A stretch of 64,000 nt of DNA. It comes from Phaeodactylum tricornutum CCAP 1055/1 (lineage: Eukaryota; Bacillariophyta; Bacillariophyceae; Surirellales; Neidiaceae). The stretch is taken from the NCBI RefSeq assembly GCF_000150955.2, contig NC_011693.1, positions 186,001 through 250,000 on the forward strand. The letters run 5' to 3'. Each line of letters begins with the position of its first letter. Within the stretch, counting starts at the first letter, position 1. A program made the position numbers and the translations under genes. Under the pieces are notes generated by a model. It was not told the origin of the DNA. It did not search any database and saw nothing but the letters and a program-made list of their open reading frames with translations. Of this stretch, positions 40,408 through 50,871 are shown piece after piece.

Positions 40408-42138
40408 ATGGAACCCTCGAAAGAGACCATTGATGGCAGCGTCACGGAATACACCGGGGTACTCGCGTCGAAACTGCAAGACCTTGCGGTAGCTCCACGT
40501 TCCGGATCGACGACTCCCGTCCCGAACAGTCACTCGAACAGCAGTACCATCGCACGATGGCCTCAATCTCCTCCCACAGGAAGCACACCGGCGGTGGGTC
40601 TTTTGCACGGTGGCAACAGTAGTAGCAGTACTGCGGCCACTACTGCTGCTGCCGGTAGCAGTGGACACTGTCACCCGACTCCACGAGGCCCAACGCCCAC
40701 TACACCGTCCGGGGCGAGTGAATCTTCCACGACTTCGTCGCAACGCGAATTCGGCGTGTCTCCGGCAGCGTCCCATACTTCAGTGGGGAGTGTGGGACCC
40801 ACGCTTTCCGCTACGCTCCTACCTCGCCATTTCGACTTGACTCCGGTAATGTGCAACACCACCCAAGGCAGCGACGTGTACGTGGATGATCCTCCTCCTC
40901 CTCATCGTCATCTCCACCAACAACAACATCGTCACGGCAGTCGCCACGAATTGTATTCGATCGTGACGCCGGAGAATACCAGCGAGAGTGACTTATTGTA
41001 CGGCGAAGACTTGGCCTTACCAACCGACTGGTTCGTGGCGGACACCGGCCCGGCGATGCCACCGTTCCGCTCGCTCGATCGAGCGCACAGTCTGGGTGGA
41101 CTGGATCCCGCCGCCCTTCGCGCTGCTCACGCCGCCGCGTACGAAGATCGCACCGCGGACGAGGGGATCCCCGGTGACGAACGTTACGACGGCGAAACAG
41201 AAGGATGTCCCGCACCGGCACACCTGACGAGACAGTCCTATTCCTTTACTAGTCGACAGCAGTACGAAGAAGAGCGACGGCAAGGGGAGCAGCCGGAATC
41301 GAGTCAACCGGTTTCGTTGACCCCGTATCAACCTAGTCGCGAAGCGGATTTGGATGGAGTCGGGAGCATTCCGGAAGAAGAATTGAGTCGGATATTCCTA
41401 CCGCGACGTACAGCGGATACCGGTACCACGATGGATCCACTACACCGTCTACACAATCCCATTCCTTTGGACGATCGGCAGTACAGTATCCCCAGCATTC
41501 ACTTGGCCAACCACCTGCACTGCTCCACCACTTCGCTTACCGAAGATGAGGATTCCCTAGGCTTGGATGACGAAGCCAGTCTCAGCAGTCGAGCGTCCAG
41601 TTTGTACCTTCCGGAGTATATTGGGTCCAGTGAGGGTGAAGTATTGGAAGGTACTTCGCTGTTGCATTTGCCGCGGATGGGTGTGAATCTGGCCCCGCAG
41701 CAATGCGATTTACTGTTCGAGGCCCGCCCCGGCAGTGACGATTGGCAAGCGTCCGACGATGAGGAGGATAACGAGGAAGAGGTGGAAGGGGACGACGAGG
41801 ACGTGGGCCACGAGCAACGGGAACACGTGTCCGTTGCGGTGACGTCGGGTGCGGTAATGGCAGACCAAACCCGCGTGTGGCGCAAACGCTTACGCCGTCA
41901 AGAACGGGCTCTGCAGTGGTTGCAGTCCGTGGAAGCCGACCAGTCGTGTGTGGCCGAGGCCGCTTCGAGCAAATTTCTCAATACCAATACGGCAGTCTCG
42001 CGAGCTCCCAACGCTGTCCGCGTGGCTGCTCGACCGTTGTTACGACAAGCGTCGTCACCTCCGAATTCTTCCTCCGCGGAGCCAGTATTGTCCGTTCCCA
42101 CAAGGAGCGCTCCCGTGTCCACCGGCGACGGTCCGTAA
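40408..42138 (+). CDS. Low-complexity Ser/Thr/acidic protein, unknown function
   Basis: 576 residues from the first ATG (MEPSKETIDG). The N-terminal half is Ser/Thr/Gly/Pro-rich with a His/Gln run (HRHLHQQQHRH), the middle has mixed charged stretches, and near the C-terminus an acidic run (DDEEDNEEEVEGDDED) precedes a basic Arg-rich helix (VWRKRLRRQERALQWLQ). No domain recognised. The long unbroken frame and the codon bias argue for a real gene; the composition is that of a disordered, probably nuclear or scaffold-type protein (inference). Confidence 0.6.
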   Translation: MEPSKETIDGSVTEYTGVLASKLQDLAVAPRSGSTTPVPNSHSNSSTIARWPQSPPTGSTPAVGLLHGGNSSSSTAATTAAAGSSGHCHPTPRGPTPTTPSGASESSTTSSQREFGVSPAASHTSVGSVGPTLSATLLPRHFDLTPVMCNTTQGSDVYVDDPPPPHRHLHQQQHRHGSRHELYSIVTPENTSESDLLYGEDLALPTDWFVADTGPAMPPFRSLDRAHSLGGLDPAALRAAHAAAYEDRTADEGIPGDERYDGETEGCPAPAHLTRQSYSFTSRQQYEEERRQGEQPESSQPVSLTPYQPSREADLDGVGSIPEEELSRIFLPRRTADTGTTMDPLHRLHNPIPLDDRQYSIPSIHLANHLHCSTTSLTEDEDSLGLDDEASLSSRASSLYLPEYIGSSEGEVLEGTSLLHLPRMGVNLAPQQCDLLFEARPGSDDWQASDDEEDNEEEVEGDDEDVGHEQREHVSVAVTSGAVMADQTRVWRKRLRRQERALQWLQSVEADQSCVAEAASSKFLNTNTAVSRAPNAVRVAARPLLRQASSPPNSSSAEPVLSVPTRSAPVSTGDGP

Positions 42139-42411
42139 CAGTCGGCGCCCCGTTCGACGGGTACGGCACGCCGGGGATACTTGGACGCGCGATTATTGGA
42201 AACGCGACACTACAACGAGTTTACGCTCGTTCTCGCTATGAAACTCGTCTGATTTGGTGGTTTTTATTGATTGTCTGAAAGACGTAGTTCGGTTTATAAT
42301 CTAGAGAAAAAGAAATACATCGTAGGCTACACCTCTACCGCCGCGGGGAGCTATGGCAGAATCGGTAAACGAGAGGCTTGTTGGGGCGGACTAAAGTGCT
42401 TCCATCCACCT

Positions 42412-42916
42412 TCACCTTCTGGTTCCACTGGCGGCATCCTGTTCCAACGTAGAATTGGGTGATAGCTGTCGTCTCGGTTCGGCTTTGGCTTCCCGGACGG
42501 ACCTTCCGTGAAAATCTTGCATCCGGGCTTTGAGTTTAGGATCCTTGGGTGCCGCGACGGCGAGCATATAGTTGGACAAGGCCCGGACCGCGTTGGCCTT
42601 GGCGGCTTCCAGACGTTCCTCGTCGTGCAAGTCCCGGTGCCGATCGAATTCGGTCCGTACGGTAGTACGCAAGGCCATGGCTTTGGACGAGGACTTGCCC
42701 GGTGCTACGTGACGGATCAAACGCAAACAATCTCTGTACAACTGCAGGGTCACAAACAACGTTGGGGTAAATAGGTGAGCGACAGCGGTGACGAGCGGAA
42801 TATATATATATACTGGAGAAGCCGACGGCAGCGTCGACTCTCCCGTCGATGCGGGTGCTCAGTCGCCGCGAGCAACATACCTGTACGGAGGTTCGAGGGA
42901 CAGTCGTTGACGCCAT
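42412..42916 (-). CDS. LYR-motif (Complex1_LYR-like) protein, two exons
   Basis: LYR proteins are small matrix adaptors that pass Fe-S clusters or acyl-ACP to respiratory-chain assembly. Exon 2 (42412..42741) begins LYRDCLRLIRHVA, the diagnostic LYR helix, followed by KAMALRTTVRTEFDRHRDLHDEERLEAAKANAVRALSNYM, the conserved helix pair. The open frame has no ATG. A short exon 1 at 42881..42916 supplies one (MASTTVPRTSVQ), joined in frame by a 139-bp GT-AG intron (GTATGT...CCCTGCAG, 42742..42880). The full protein is 121 residues with a Pro/Ser-rich tail. Which LYR subfamily (SDHAF-, LYRM-type) is not clear. Confidence 0.82.
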
Positions 42917-43453
42917 CGATTTCCGACCGGTCAACGGAGCTTGACTCAATGGTTGGAGGAAGAAGGGGGAGACTCTACGGTACGTTCACTGACTCCCAGC
43001 AGAATCGGTTCGCTATCTTGGTGGAAGGATCGCCATGGTAAACCGTCGGTGTCTCTCGCTTACACTCATTTTCACAAAAGTCGGGACGAGACGTCGGACA
43101 GACAGACATGCGCCCCGCCACTTTTTGTAGGGTAGGGTCTGACTCTGGGAGGCGGTAGGGGTTTCAATATTGGCTCGTGTACTACATCAAATAACGGCAA
43201 CTGTGTCAATCGACAATGCCCAATTTCGAAGGGCGTCGCTCCGCTTCGAAAAAAATAAATTCACTGCGGCATCGCGTGGGGGCGCCCGACCGCCGTCCTT
43301 TTTCACAACACGGGGGTCTCGCTCGTTCCGTGGCGTAACGAAGCAAATCAGGATTGTCGTAAATAGTCGGTTCCAATTCTTTTCCTCTTTCTGCATTCGT
43401 TGGTAGTTTTGTTCCTCATCCATACATCCATACACATCGTATAGAAAGAAACT
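42917..43453. other. Divergent intergenic, LYR / PSMA2
   Basis: 537 bp upstream of two divergent genes. I see no clear core promoter motif. Overlapping open frames on both strands are not gene-like. Confidence 0.45.
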
Positions 43454-44341
43454 ATGGGTGATTCGGCGTATTCCTTTTCGTTGACGACGTTCAGTCGGAC
43501 GGGGAAATTGTTGCAGATTGAATACGCTTTGAACGCCGTTGCCAACGGGCGCACGGCGCTGGGCATTTGTGCCAAGGACGGTGTGGTGATTGCGACCGAC
43601 AAGAAATTGCCTTCCGTTCTGGTAGATACCGCACACGTACACAAAATGGAAACCATCACACCCACGACGGGATTCTGTTACTCCGGCGTAGGACCCGATT
43701 ATCGAGTTCTGGGTACGTACCCAAGCGGCCCGCTTGGTTGTTTGAAAGGTCTCGGGGTTCGTCACCGTGTGGGTAGGCCCGTTGGTAACTGCACCCAAAC
43801 GGGCTACCACAAGACGCTCTAGCTGTGCTACTGCTACTGTTGCTATACACACTGCTCACACTCGTCTTGTTCCCTTCTCGCGGTCACAGTCAAGCGCGCA
43901 CGCAAGTCCTCCCAGGCCTACGTGCGCATGTACGGTGACATTGAGCCGATTTCCCAGCTCGTCAAGTCCACAGCCGGCGTTATGCAAGAGTACACGCAAC
44001 GGGGCGGTGTCCGTCCCTTTGGTGTTTCACTACTGGTCGCCGGTCTCGATGGTGACGGTCGTCCCGGTTTGTATCAGGTAGATCCCTCCGGAGCCTACTT
44101 TGGCTGGAAAGCCACGGCAATTGGCAAAAACTTCGTTTCGGCCAAGTCGTTTTTGGAAAAGCGTTACAGTGACGATATGGAACTGGAAGACGCCATTCAT
44201 ACGGCCTTGCTGACCTTACGGGAAGGATTCGAAGGCGAAATGAGTGCGGATAACATCGAAGTAGGTATCGTCAAACAGGACGGCAAGTTCCAAGTCCTGA
44301 CTCCGGAGCAAATTCAGGACTATTTAGACGAAGCAACCTAA
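43454..44341 (+). CDS. PSMA2: 20S proteasome alpha-2 subunit (PSMA2/PRE8)
   Basis: Alpha-ring subunit of the 20S proteasome. Exon 1 (43454..43712) has the alpha signature [20 protein letters not shown] and the [12 protein letters not shown] strand; exon 2 (43890..44341) carries [19 protein letters not shown] and ends [18 protein letters not shown]. The 177-bp GT-AG intron (GTACGTACC...GGTCACAG, 43713..43889) joins codons in phase 1 so that DYRVL continues as VKRARK. The spliced protein is 236 residues, against 234 in animals. The N-terminal [14 protein letters not shown] matches PSMA2 best. No substitutions at conserved positions are visible. Confidence 0.94.
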
Positions 44342-44519
44342 ACAGATGGAATTCTTCTGGCCGAGTCGATAGCACTCGTTTTACTACTTTACCGCACGTG
44401 CATCAAAATTATCATTCTTTTCTAAAGACTGCTTCCATTAGGCTTCGATCCTGGATCGCACTCACTATCAACGTTGATGTCGCGTGTGTCCTTTACAAAC
44501 GACCTATCAATTAGTATCA

Positions 44520-45275
44520 CTACTGTTGACACGATGATGATCCCAACGTAGGTGGTACGTTCAATTCCAGATCGGGTCGAAATCCTCGAAACCCCACGGC
44601 TTTGGCCAGATCCTCTAGTTCCCGCTCACCGGATATCACCTGTTGGCGATTGCTGTTGCGACCGATTACCCAGGTCGGGTAGCCGTCGACTTGGTTCGCC
44701 AAACATACGGCGGGCCGGGAGTTGTATCCTTTCGGTGCACATTCCACGTTGGCTATCAGTGACCACGCTTGTCGTCCAAACAACTCCTTTTGCCGGGCAC
44801 AGTGTGGACACCAGTAGGCCGTGTAAATCACGGCACCCTTTTCGTTCAAAAACTTGGCGAGTTGGATCGCCTGCTCCGAAGATTCCCGGGACACCCGTTT
44901 GGCTACCATGACAGTCTCGTTCTTGTACGAGACAGGAAAGTATCCTAGTTCTTCCGCAATCACCGCAAACGGTGGAGCAGCGTCGGCGTGACTCGCAACC
45001 AACGGAAGATGCGTGGTGCCCATCACTGTCGTCATCGTCACGGCCGATACTAAGAGATGGCGACGAGCATTCTTTGGACCGGCGACGTCTTCGTCGCGGA
45101 TACTGGTTGTTTTGGACTGGCACACAGTGTTAATGAACCTCCGTACGGACGATTGTCGTCCACGGAATCCCACGCCGTCTGGCGATTGGTGGACGTTGTG
45201 CGGAAACGCCAATGCCAATCCTGCCCAGCCGACCAAACCTACCAGTCTCCGGAACGCACTCATCGTTACTCTCAT
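44520..45275 (-). CDS. Plastid thioredoxin-like CPHC protein, probably thylakoid lumen
   Basis: 251 residues. Signal peptide (LVGLVGWAGLALAF) with an ASAF-type Phe, then a transit region, then KNARRHLLVSAVTM ending ASHADA, which looks like a twin-arginine lumenal signal with an AxA cleavage site. The mature part has the thioredoxin-fold active site YWCPHCARQKELFG followed by CAP and QVDGYPTWVI, matching the thioredoxin-like domain of VKOR/LTO1 proteins that help form disulfides in the lumen. The VKOR membrane domain itself is absent, so this may be a stand-alone partner. ATG at 45275; 45263 (MSAFRR) is possible. The open frame extends upstream only through a non-ATG. Confidence 0.8.
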   Translation of the reverse strand: MRVTMSAFRRLVGLVGWAGLALAFPHNVHQSPDGVGFRGRQSSVRRFINTVCQSKTTSIRDEDVAGPKNARRHLLVSAVTMTTVMGTTHLPLVASHADAAPPFAVIAEELGYFPVSYKNETVMVAKRVSRESSEQAIQLAKFLNEKGAVIYTAYWCPHCARQKELFGRQAWSLIANVECAPKGYNSRPAVCLANQVDGYPTWVIGRNSNRQQVISGERELEDLAKAVGFRGFRPDLELNVPPTLGSSSCQQ

Positions 45276-46207
45276 ATTGAGCCTTCTGACTCGTCTCTTC
45301 CTTAACAGTAGGTCGATATCACCAATCCTATCGGTTGGGTACGGAGTATCGTACGCTCCACACGCCAAAGCCTTGTGCGATGAGGGCGATCAATATTCGT
45401 CGTGTGTTGGTGTGTCGTGACAAACCAGAGACGTGACTCACAGTCCAAAAAAGAGAGATTGCCTTACAGTTACATTACTGTTGGCAGTTCCACTTACAGT
45501 TAGTTGACAGTGCTATCACTGTCGGCAGTACCAGTACGGCGGGTGGGACGAAGATGAGCAGCAAACTCTAGGGCGAGGGTTGGCTCAACTATCTATCTAT
45601 ACGCGTATCTCCTTGATAATATTTCATGTACAGACCTAGGATTCGTCAGTCAGTAACAAACCGATGGATAAGGATGGTAGGGCGGGCTGTTTGCGAACGG
45701 GACGCGTCGATACTAACTGTAAGACTGGGAATCTAGCGGGACCGATCCCGAAACTACCTTTTACACATGTCCAGCTATCTTTGCACCACTAACCTTGGTT
45801 ACTACCAATGCACCCAACATTGTTGATTATAGCAAAGCAGAGGTTGTGGACAAGATTGTGTTTCAATTTACAATAACTCCTTTCTCAAAACCGCCAGGAC
45901 GCTGACGGCGCCCTGTGAAATGGTTCTCGCGATTCGAGGCATGTGGTCACACAACGCCTCGTTCTCTAATGATTGTCCATCCACGAAAGTCTACACATTC
46001 ACCAGATTTCTGTGTGCAACCGATGCGTGTCCCACGTAACTAATGCGTTTTCGCAAAAGTTGATCTGGTATGGGAAAAAGCAAGCTGGAGAAAAATTATA
46101 GGAACGGCAGTAGTCAACAGATCCGATTCGGTTCCAAAGAAGAGTAATTTGCGGTTGAGTTGATGGTAAACAGGAAAGATCGCGGCAGTAGGCAGTCCAA
46201 ACAAGCT
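45276..46207. other. Intergenic with TAACTGTAA motifs
   Basis: 930 bp. CTTACAGTTA at 45463 and 45493 and its complement TAACTGTAAG at 45714 occur within 260 bp, together with further CAGT repeats. Otherwise no gene; the 46208 gene ends in this direction. Confidence 0.55.
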
Positions 46208-48736
46208 TCAGCGCTTTGACTCGACGCCATGCACAACATACGGACAAGGGCTATCCAAGCCTTGAAACCTACAATCCGACAAGCTCTCGCCAAAAATGAT
46301 CTCTTCGATACGATGCCATGTTCTGTGTTTCTTCATTGCAGCTTCCCTTCCTTTGCGGGCAATGGAGAGCCGCTCTTCCGTGTGCGTAAGGTAGTACTGG
46401 ATCAAAGACAATAAACTATCCGCGCTCTCATATTCAACAACCGAAGTGCCATTCTCTAGACCTGCCGGCATTCCCAGAACGCGATCCGTCAAAACCAAAG
46501 CGCCACCAACCAGAGCTTCCATAAGTCGGTAGTGGTCTTCCCATCGATCCCTTTGTGAGACAACAACAATCTTGGTCTCCAACAAGGACTCAATATAATC
46601 AGATGCGACACCACGACGACCTTTGCGAACCGCTTCGCCCTTCAGTCCAACAAAAACGTTAAAATTTGTATTTTTCCCAAAAGCAAAAAGAAGCTTACTG
46701 ATCTCCTGGCGTAAAAGCGATCCAACTGTACCAACCTTGTCTAGGTCTCTTTGATGAGGCCAGTAATGAGCTACATCTACGTCGCGTTGCAAACGCTCTA
46801 TAGGATCAGCCAGCGTCATGTTGCGCTTCCGCAGGGCTTCTTCCAAAAACTTCACCGTATCAGTTCGAACAACCAGAGGCGTGTGCCGGTAGATGATACC
46901 GCTCTTCATCATATTCAACTTTTCGCCCGTTTCCACCCATTTCTTTGCTTCATTCCAGCGCCGATTGTGCACTATTGACCGACTTGTGTAGCGAACGTTC
47001 GCTTTACCAACCTCAGCTTCTACATTTTGGCATCTCGGTAGAGATGGTCCATCGGTGAAGGCGGCAATGAAGATTGGCCACTGCTCCGGCAGCCCTTTCT
47101 CGCGCCGCATATTTTTGGCCTTTTTGATGTGTTTGGTGTATTCCTGACACCATTCTTTCCAAGGAAAGCCCCAACCAATGTCCCCAAGCCAAACAACGTT
47201 GGGATGAAAATCCAACATATCTTCGCTAAGCCTCAAATACGACGACTCGCTAATACCGTTTTCCTCGATGTGCTGATGTTCAGCCGTCCTGATGCCGTGT
47301 TCCAAGTACGGCCACGCGACGACATGAAGTGGAAGTATATCAGTAATGTTTTTCTCATCAATTTTTCGGAGCAAATCTGCCGGCCTGGTCGGCTCACTTT
47401 GTATGGCGCTTGTCTCGTCATCATCAGGACTGGCTTCATCCTTCTCTTTCCCCTCATGAAGACGAGAGGCATGCTTTTGAATGTGCCGTAGCCATCTCTG
47501 GTCCATCGCGGGATTCAGAGCGAGGGGACGAAATCCCTGCGCCAATGGTGTCTCCAATCCTGCATCTTTGCCAGTTCCGCATTCCTTGTGAAGGATTTCC
47601 CCATCGTCGCCCCTTCGCAGAAAACAGCCGTCCTCCGGAAACAAATGAGCATGCTGCGGAAGAGCCGCGACAATGGGATTTACAAACACTTTCATAGACA
47701 GCCAAATATGCTGAGCATTGTGGGGCTTTCCGTCTGGACCGGTGTTGTTCGCCCAAGATTTTTCTTCTCTGGCCCATTTCCGGACTTGCGTGGTAAGGCT
47801 TGCATCGTATTTGAACCCGTAGGCTTCATACTTTCGAATCCACCACTCGTCTCCATGTACTTCGACATGATGCCAGCCTCCCCACTGAGAAGTGGAAACA
47901 AAAATCAGTGCCGCCTTGCGGAAGGCCGTAACGTAGTTGAAATGATACTGGACGTTGACGTGTTCCAGAAACTCGACGGCCCAGGCAGCATCGTAGGTCT
48001 TGGCGGGCCACCAAGGTCCTCGCGAAAAGTCGTGTTCCACCACTAGGGTTGCGGGATCCGGAAGTACGGACCGTTCGATCGCGTCGTGTGACCCTTCTAC
48101 ACACAGAACATCGACGCCGTGCATGAGAAACCACGCCGTGGAGGTACCGCGTCCGCATCCCACATCCAAAAGCGAATGCACCCCGTAGTCTTGGATCATG
48201 TGTTTCCAAGTGTGAGGACTGACGCCCATGCCGTCGTATTCCGTAAATCCACCGAGGTGCTTCTGGTCTCCGTGTCCACCGTACCCTTTCCGCTGGTTGT
48301 CGACACCATTGGTGCGTAGCGATGGTAGAATTGGAGCCTGGCCCTTGGGGATGGCCAACGGGTTTTGTTCGTCCCAGCCGACGGTGGACTGCAATGAAGG
48401 CAGCATTGATTCTAAAGGTTCGTAGTAGGTGGACGAAGACGGAAGCTGCTGTGTAGAGTGAAGTAGCAGAATTAAGCAACCACCGAAACAGAGCATGAAT
48501 ATCCACGCGCTGGGGGAAGAGCCCGTATTCTTGCTGCGTCGAACTCCAATACGAGAGTGTTCCTTTGTCAGTGCAGATATTGACGGCGGCGTTCCTGTAG
48601 CTTGCCGTAAACGACGGGACCGCTCAGACTGTGACTCCATTTTGAAATACTTTCGTGTGCTTGGACAGTAATTGTTTTTTCCATTGGCCGGTTTCGCAAG
48701 ACGGATCGAGTAGAGAGCTTTTTTCACTTGATCCAT
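46208..48736 (-). CDS. Methyltransferase-exostosin-like glycosyltransferase fusion
   Basis: 842 residues from the first ATG (48736); the ATG at 48640 is also possible. A signal anchor (AWIFMLCFGGCLILLL) gives a type II Golgi layout. Residues about 180-330 are a class I SAM-dependent methyltransferase: LLDVGCGRGTSTAWFL is motif I, then VEGSHDAIE and AVEFLEHVNVQYHFNYV. The C-terminal 350 residues are exostosin/GT47-like, with FHPNVVWLGDIGW, then NVFVGLKG, RRGVASDYIESLLETKIVVV, WEDHYRLMEALVGGALVLTD and EEIIFGESLSD. A single protein could both add a sugar and methylate a glycan, as in plant wall and bacterial polysaccharide decoration (inference). The C-terminal end is shared with 3..590. Confidence 0.85.
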   Translation of the reverse strand: MDQVKKALYSIRLAKPANGKNNYCPSTRKYFKMESQSERSRRLRQATGTPPSISALTKEHSRIGVRRSKNTGSSPSAWIFMLCFGGCLILLLHSTQQLPSSSTYYEPLESMLPSLQSTVGWDEQNPLAIPKGQAPILPSLRTNGVDNQRKGYGGHGDQKHLGGFTEYDGMGVSPHTWKHMIQDYGVHSLLDVGCGRGTSTAWFLMHGVDVLCVEGSHDAIERSVLPDPATLVVEHDFSRGPWWPAKTYDAAWAVEFLEHVNVQYHFNYVTAFRKAALIFVSTSQWGGWHHVEVHGDEWWIRKYEAYGFKYDASLTTQVRKWAREEKSWANNTGPDGKPHNAQHIWLSMKVFVNPIVAALPQHAHLFPEDGCFLRRGDDGEILHKECGTGKDAGLETPLAQGFRPLALNPAMDQRWLRHIQKHASRLHEGKEKDEASPDDDETSAIQSEPTRPADLLRKIDEKNITDILPLHVVAWPYLEHGIRTAEHQHIEENGISESSYLRLSEDMLDFHPNVVWLGDIGWGFPWKEWCQEYTKHIKKAKNMRREKGLPEQWPIFIAAFTDGPSLPRCQNVEAEVGKANVRYTSRSIVHNRRWNEAKKWVETGEKLNMMKSGIIYRHTPLVVRTDTVKFLEEALRKRNMTLADPIERLQRDVDVAHYWPHQRDLDKVGTVGSLLRQEISKLLFAFGKNTNFNVFVGLKGEAVRKGRRGVASDYIESLLETKIVVVSQRDRWEDHYRLMEALVGGALVLTDRVLGMPAGLENGTSVVEYESADSLLSLIQYYLTHTEERLSIARKGREAAMKKHRTWHRIEEIIFGESLSDCRFQGLDSPCPYVVHGVESKR

Positions 48737-50730
48737 ATGTGTTTTCTCAGATCTCCGCACCGAAATGCTGCTTTTTTTCGAGGGCGTGCAACAACTTTAC
48801 ATGTCGCATTTTCGCAAAGGGGAAGTACGCTGATAGAAACACAACACATGAAACTCTATTATCGACCCCTCTTGCGCACTAATAAATGAAAACGGAATAA
48901 GCTAGTACTTATTAACGACGACACTCCTTAGACGATAGCGCGACAATGAATGCTCTTGGTCAAGCTAGCTTGCTTGTCGGAGTTGATATTCACAGGGGCG
49001 TGCCGCAAAGCCTTGAATGTGAGTCCCGAAAAATAACGACCAGTCATTAAGTATTTAAAGGAGCTCGGTTGTAATTATGATCGTATCCGGCTGGCGTTTC
49101 TAATGTCCGCTGAGAATTTTGCAGAAAAAAATTAGAGTCGTTTTCGAAATCCGATTCTAATTGTTTTAGCAAAAATAACCGTAAAGGGCAACTAGAACGC
49201 CAGCTTGGTCGCTGACATTTTAAATGTTTAATGAAAACATTAAAAATGACCAAAAGATTTTTACTAGAGACTGACATTTTGCTTTTGCGGCACGCCCCAG
49301 GCAATTTGTACAGACTTTTTGTCTATGCTAGCTAGTCGTAGGGTTGTTGAAAATGAGAGTGTCCCTCGACAGAAATATGATTAAATGTAAGTACTGTGTT
49401 TCAGTAATAGCAGCTAAGGTTTTACTCATATCGACTTAGTATCTTCTCAGAAAAAAAAAACCTCTAATATGGGCGACTTATGTACTTCACAGTAATGAAC
49501 AAGACCACCTACTCTGGCATTTTCAACTTACTCTGATTAATATTCACTACTAGAGTCTTTTGTAACGTGTGCTTACACGTAGAGCAAGAGTTCTCACAAT
49601 ACAAAAAAAGCACAAATCGTCTTTTTTCTGGAGAAAATTGGGGTGAACAATCAATAGGTCAGTGTGAGACTTCAGTTAAGCGACATATTCTCATTCGGAT
49701 TGGGCCAATATAAGGATTGTATAAGTTTGCAATGAAGTCCTACACTTCAGATCAAAGGTGTGAGGTAGCAGCTAATTTTTGGAATGCAGCTGAAAAAGGA
49801 TGAAAAACACAAACTGTTTGACGAATCGGTGAGAAATGACCGTGTCATCCAATTGCGTACATGTCGTATGGCAGCAAAATTTATGAGAATAACTCCAAAA
49901 CACACAAATATGTGCACAAACAAATTTGCATATATTCGGTTTGTTCCTTTTTGAAGAAGAGGTTCCAAAAGCTCAGAGAATCACACAAGCCCACCAAAAA
50001 CTTTCTATTGTGAATTCTGACTTGAAGAGATGGAAGGCGCTGCCCGATAAAACATTTTTTGGGCGAAAGCTCTGGAAGCGTCGCAAGTGGGTACATTTAA
50101 AGCATTGGGGACGACCAAATGCACATACAGACGACAAATAGAAAAGGCAATCTAAAAATCACTACCCACAAAGCAGAAAGATCTCTGTCAGACCGCTGTC
50201 AGTCATTTTGTGGAAGAGCCAGACTGGTTGGACAGCTGGCTACTCAGAGATCCCATTGTACAGGTTTGTATTTGCTCTACTGGTGCAGCCCAAAAGCCTG
50301 CATGAACAATGCGAGACTTTCGCATCAAGCCATTTTCGCCAGTTAATTTTCCTCTACATTAGTCTGTTGTTGCCGGATTCGGTCCTACGTTGTCCACTCT
50401 GCTTCCTTTATGCTAGGAGATCTTATCAGAGATCACGCGCCGACTCGACGTAGAACACGTGGTATAATCACTGCGAGACCGTTAAACCCACCCATATAGA
50501 CAGGATAGTTTGTGTCTCACTGGGGCATGCCTCAACGCCACAAGCATAAATAGCCCAAAATGGGTTGTTTTTAACGCTTTTAACTTTAAAAAGCGGTAAT
50601 TTCCGGTAGGCGTTAAAATTACGAAGTTAGCTATGTTCGGAATCAAATCCACTTAAGGATTAGAACTCAGTCCCGGATTTCGTGAAGGATTCTGAATCCT
50701 TCACTAATTTAGTGAAGGATTTAATGAAGG
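48737..50730. other. Intergenic with a foldback MITE
   Basis: 2 kb of AT-rich sequence. A diverged foldback element lies at 48995..49298. A 71-codon frame at 49926..50141 (basic, WKRRKWVHLKHWGRP) looks like a decayed transposon or gene fragment. GTGAAGGATT simple repeats run from 50682 to 50745. Nothing else recognised. Confidence 0.45.
48995..49298. mobile_element. Foldback MITE-like element, diverged
   Basis: The ends GGGGCGTGCCGCAAA (48995..49009) and its exact inverse (49284..49298) bound 304 bp whose two arms remain roughly complementary inward, for example GGCTGGCGTTTCTAATG against the inverse of CTAGAACGCCAGCTT, and AAAATTAGAGTCG against CGATTCTAATT. No target duplication was seen. 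Confidence 0.55.
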
Positions 50731-50871
50731 ATTTAGTGAAGGATTTACAATTAGATTTTGAAACGACCGTGACTTGGGAGACGAAAAAATAGCCAGTAGT
50801 TCCTGTCTTTCCTTTACTGTTAGCAGGCGCTGTACAAATCTCCAAAAGGCGTCTATTACAGTTTTACTTGA

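Noticed and set aside
40240-40776. 178-codon minus-strand frame over the low-complexity protein gene
   Set aside because: Arg/Ser-rich shadow of Ser/Thr/Pro codons on the other strand; no domain.
43187-43852. 221-codon minus-strand frame over the start of the proteasome gene
   Set aside because: Overlaps the conserved PSMA2 exon 1 and intron in antisense, and no domain is recognised.
49926-50141. 71-codon basic frame in the AT-rich spacer
   Set aside because: Too short, no homology recognised; noted only as a possible remnant.
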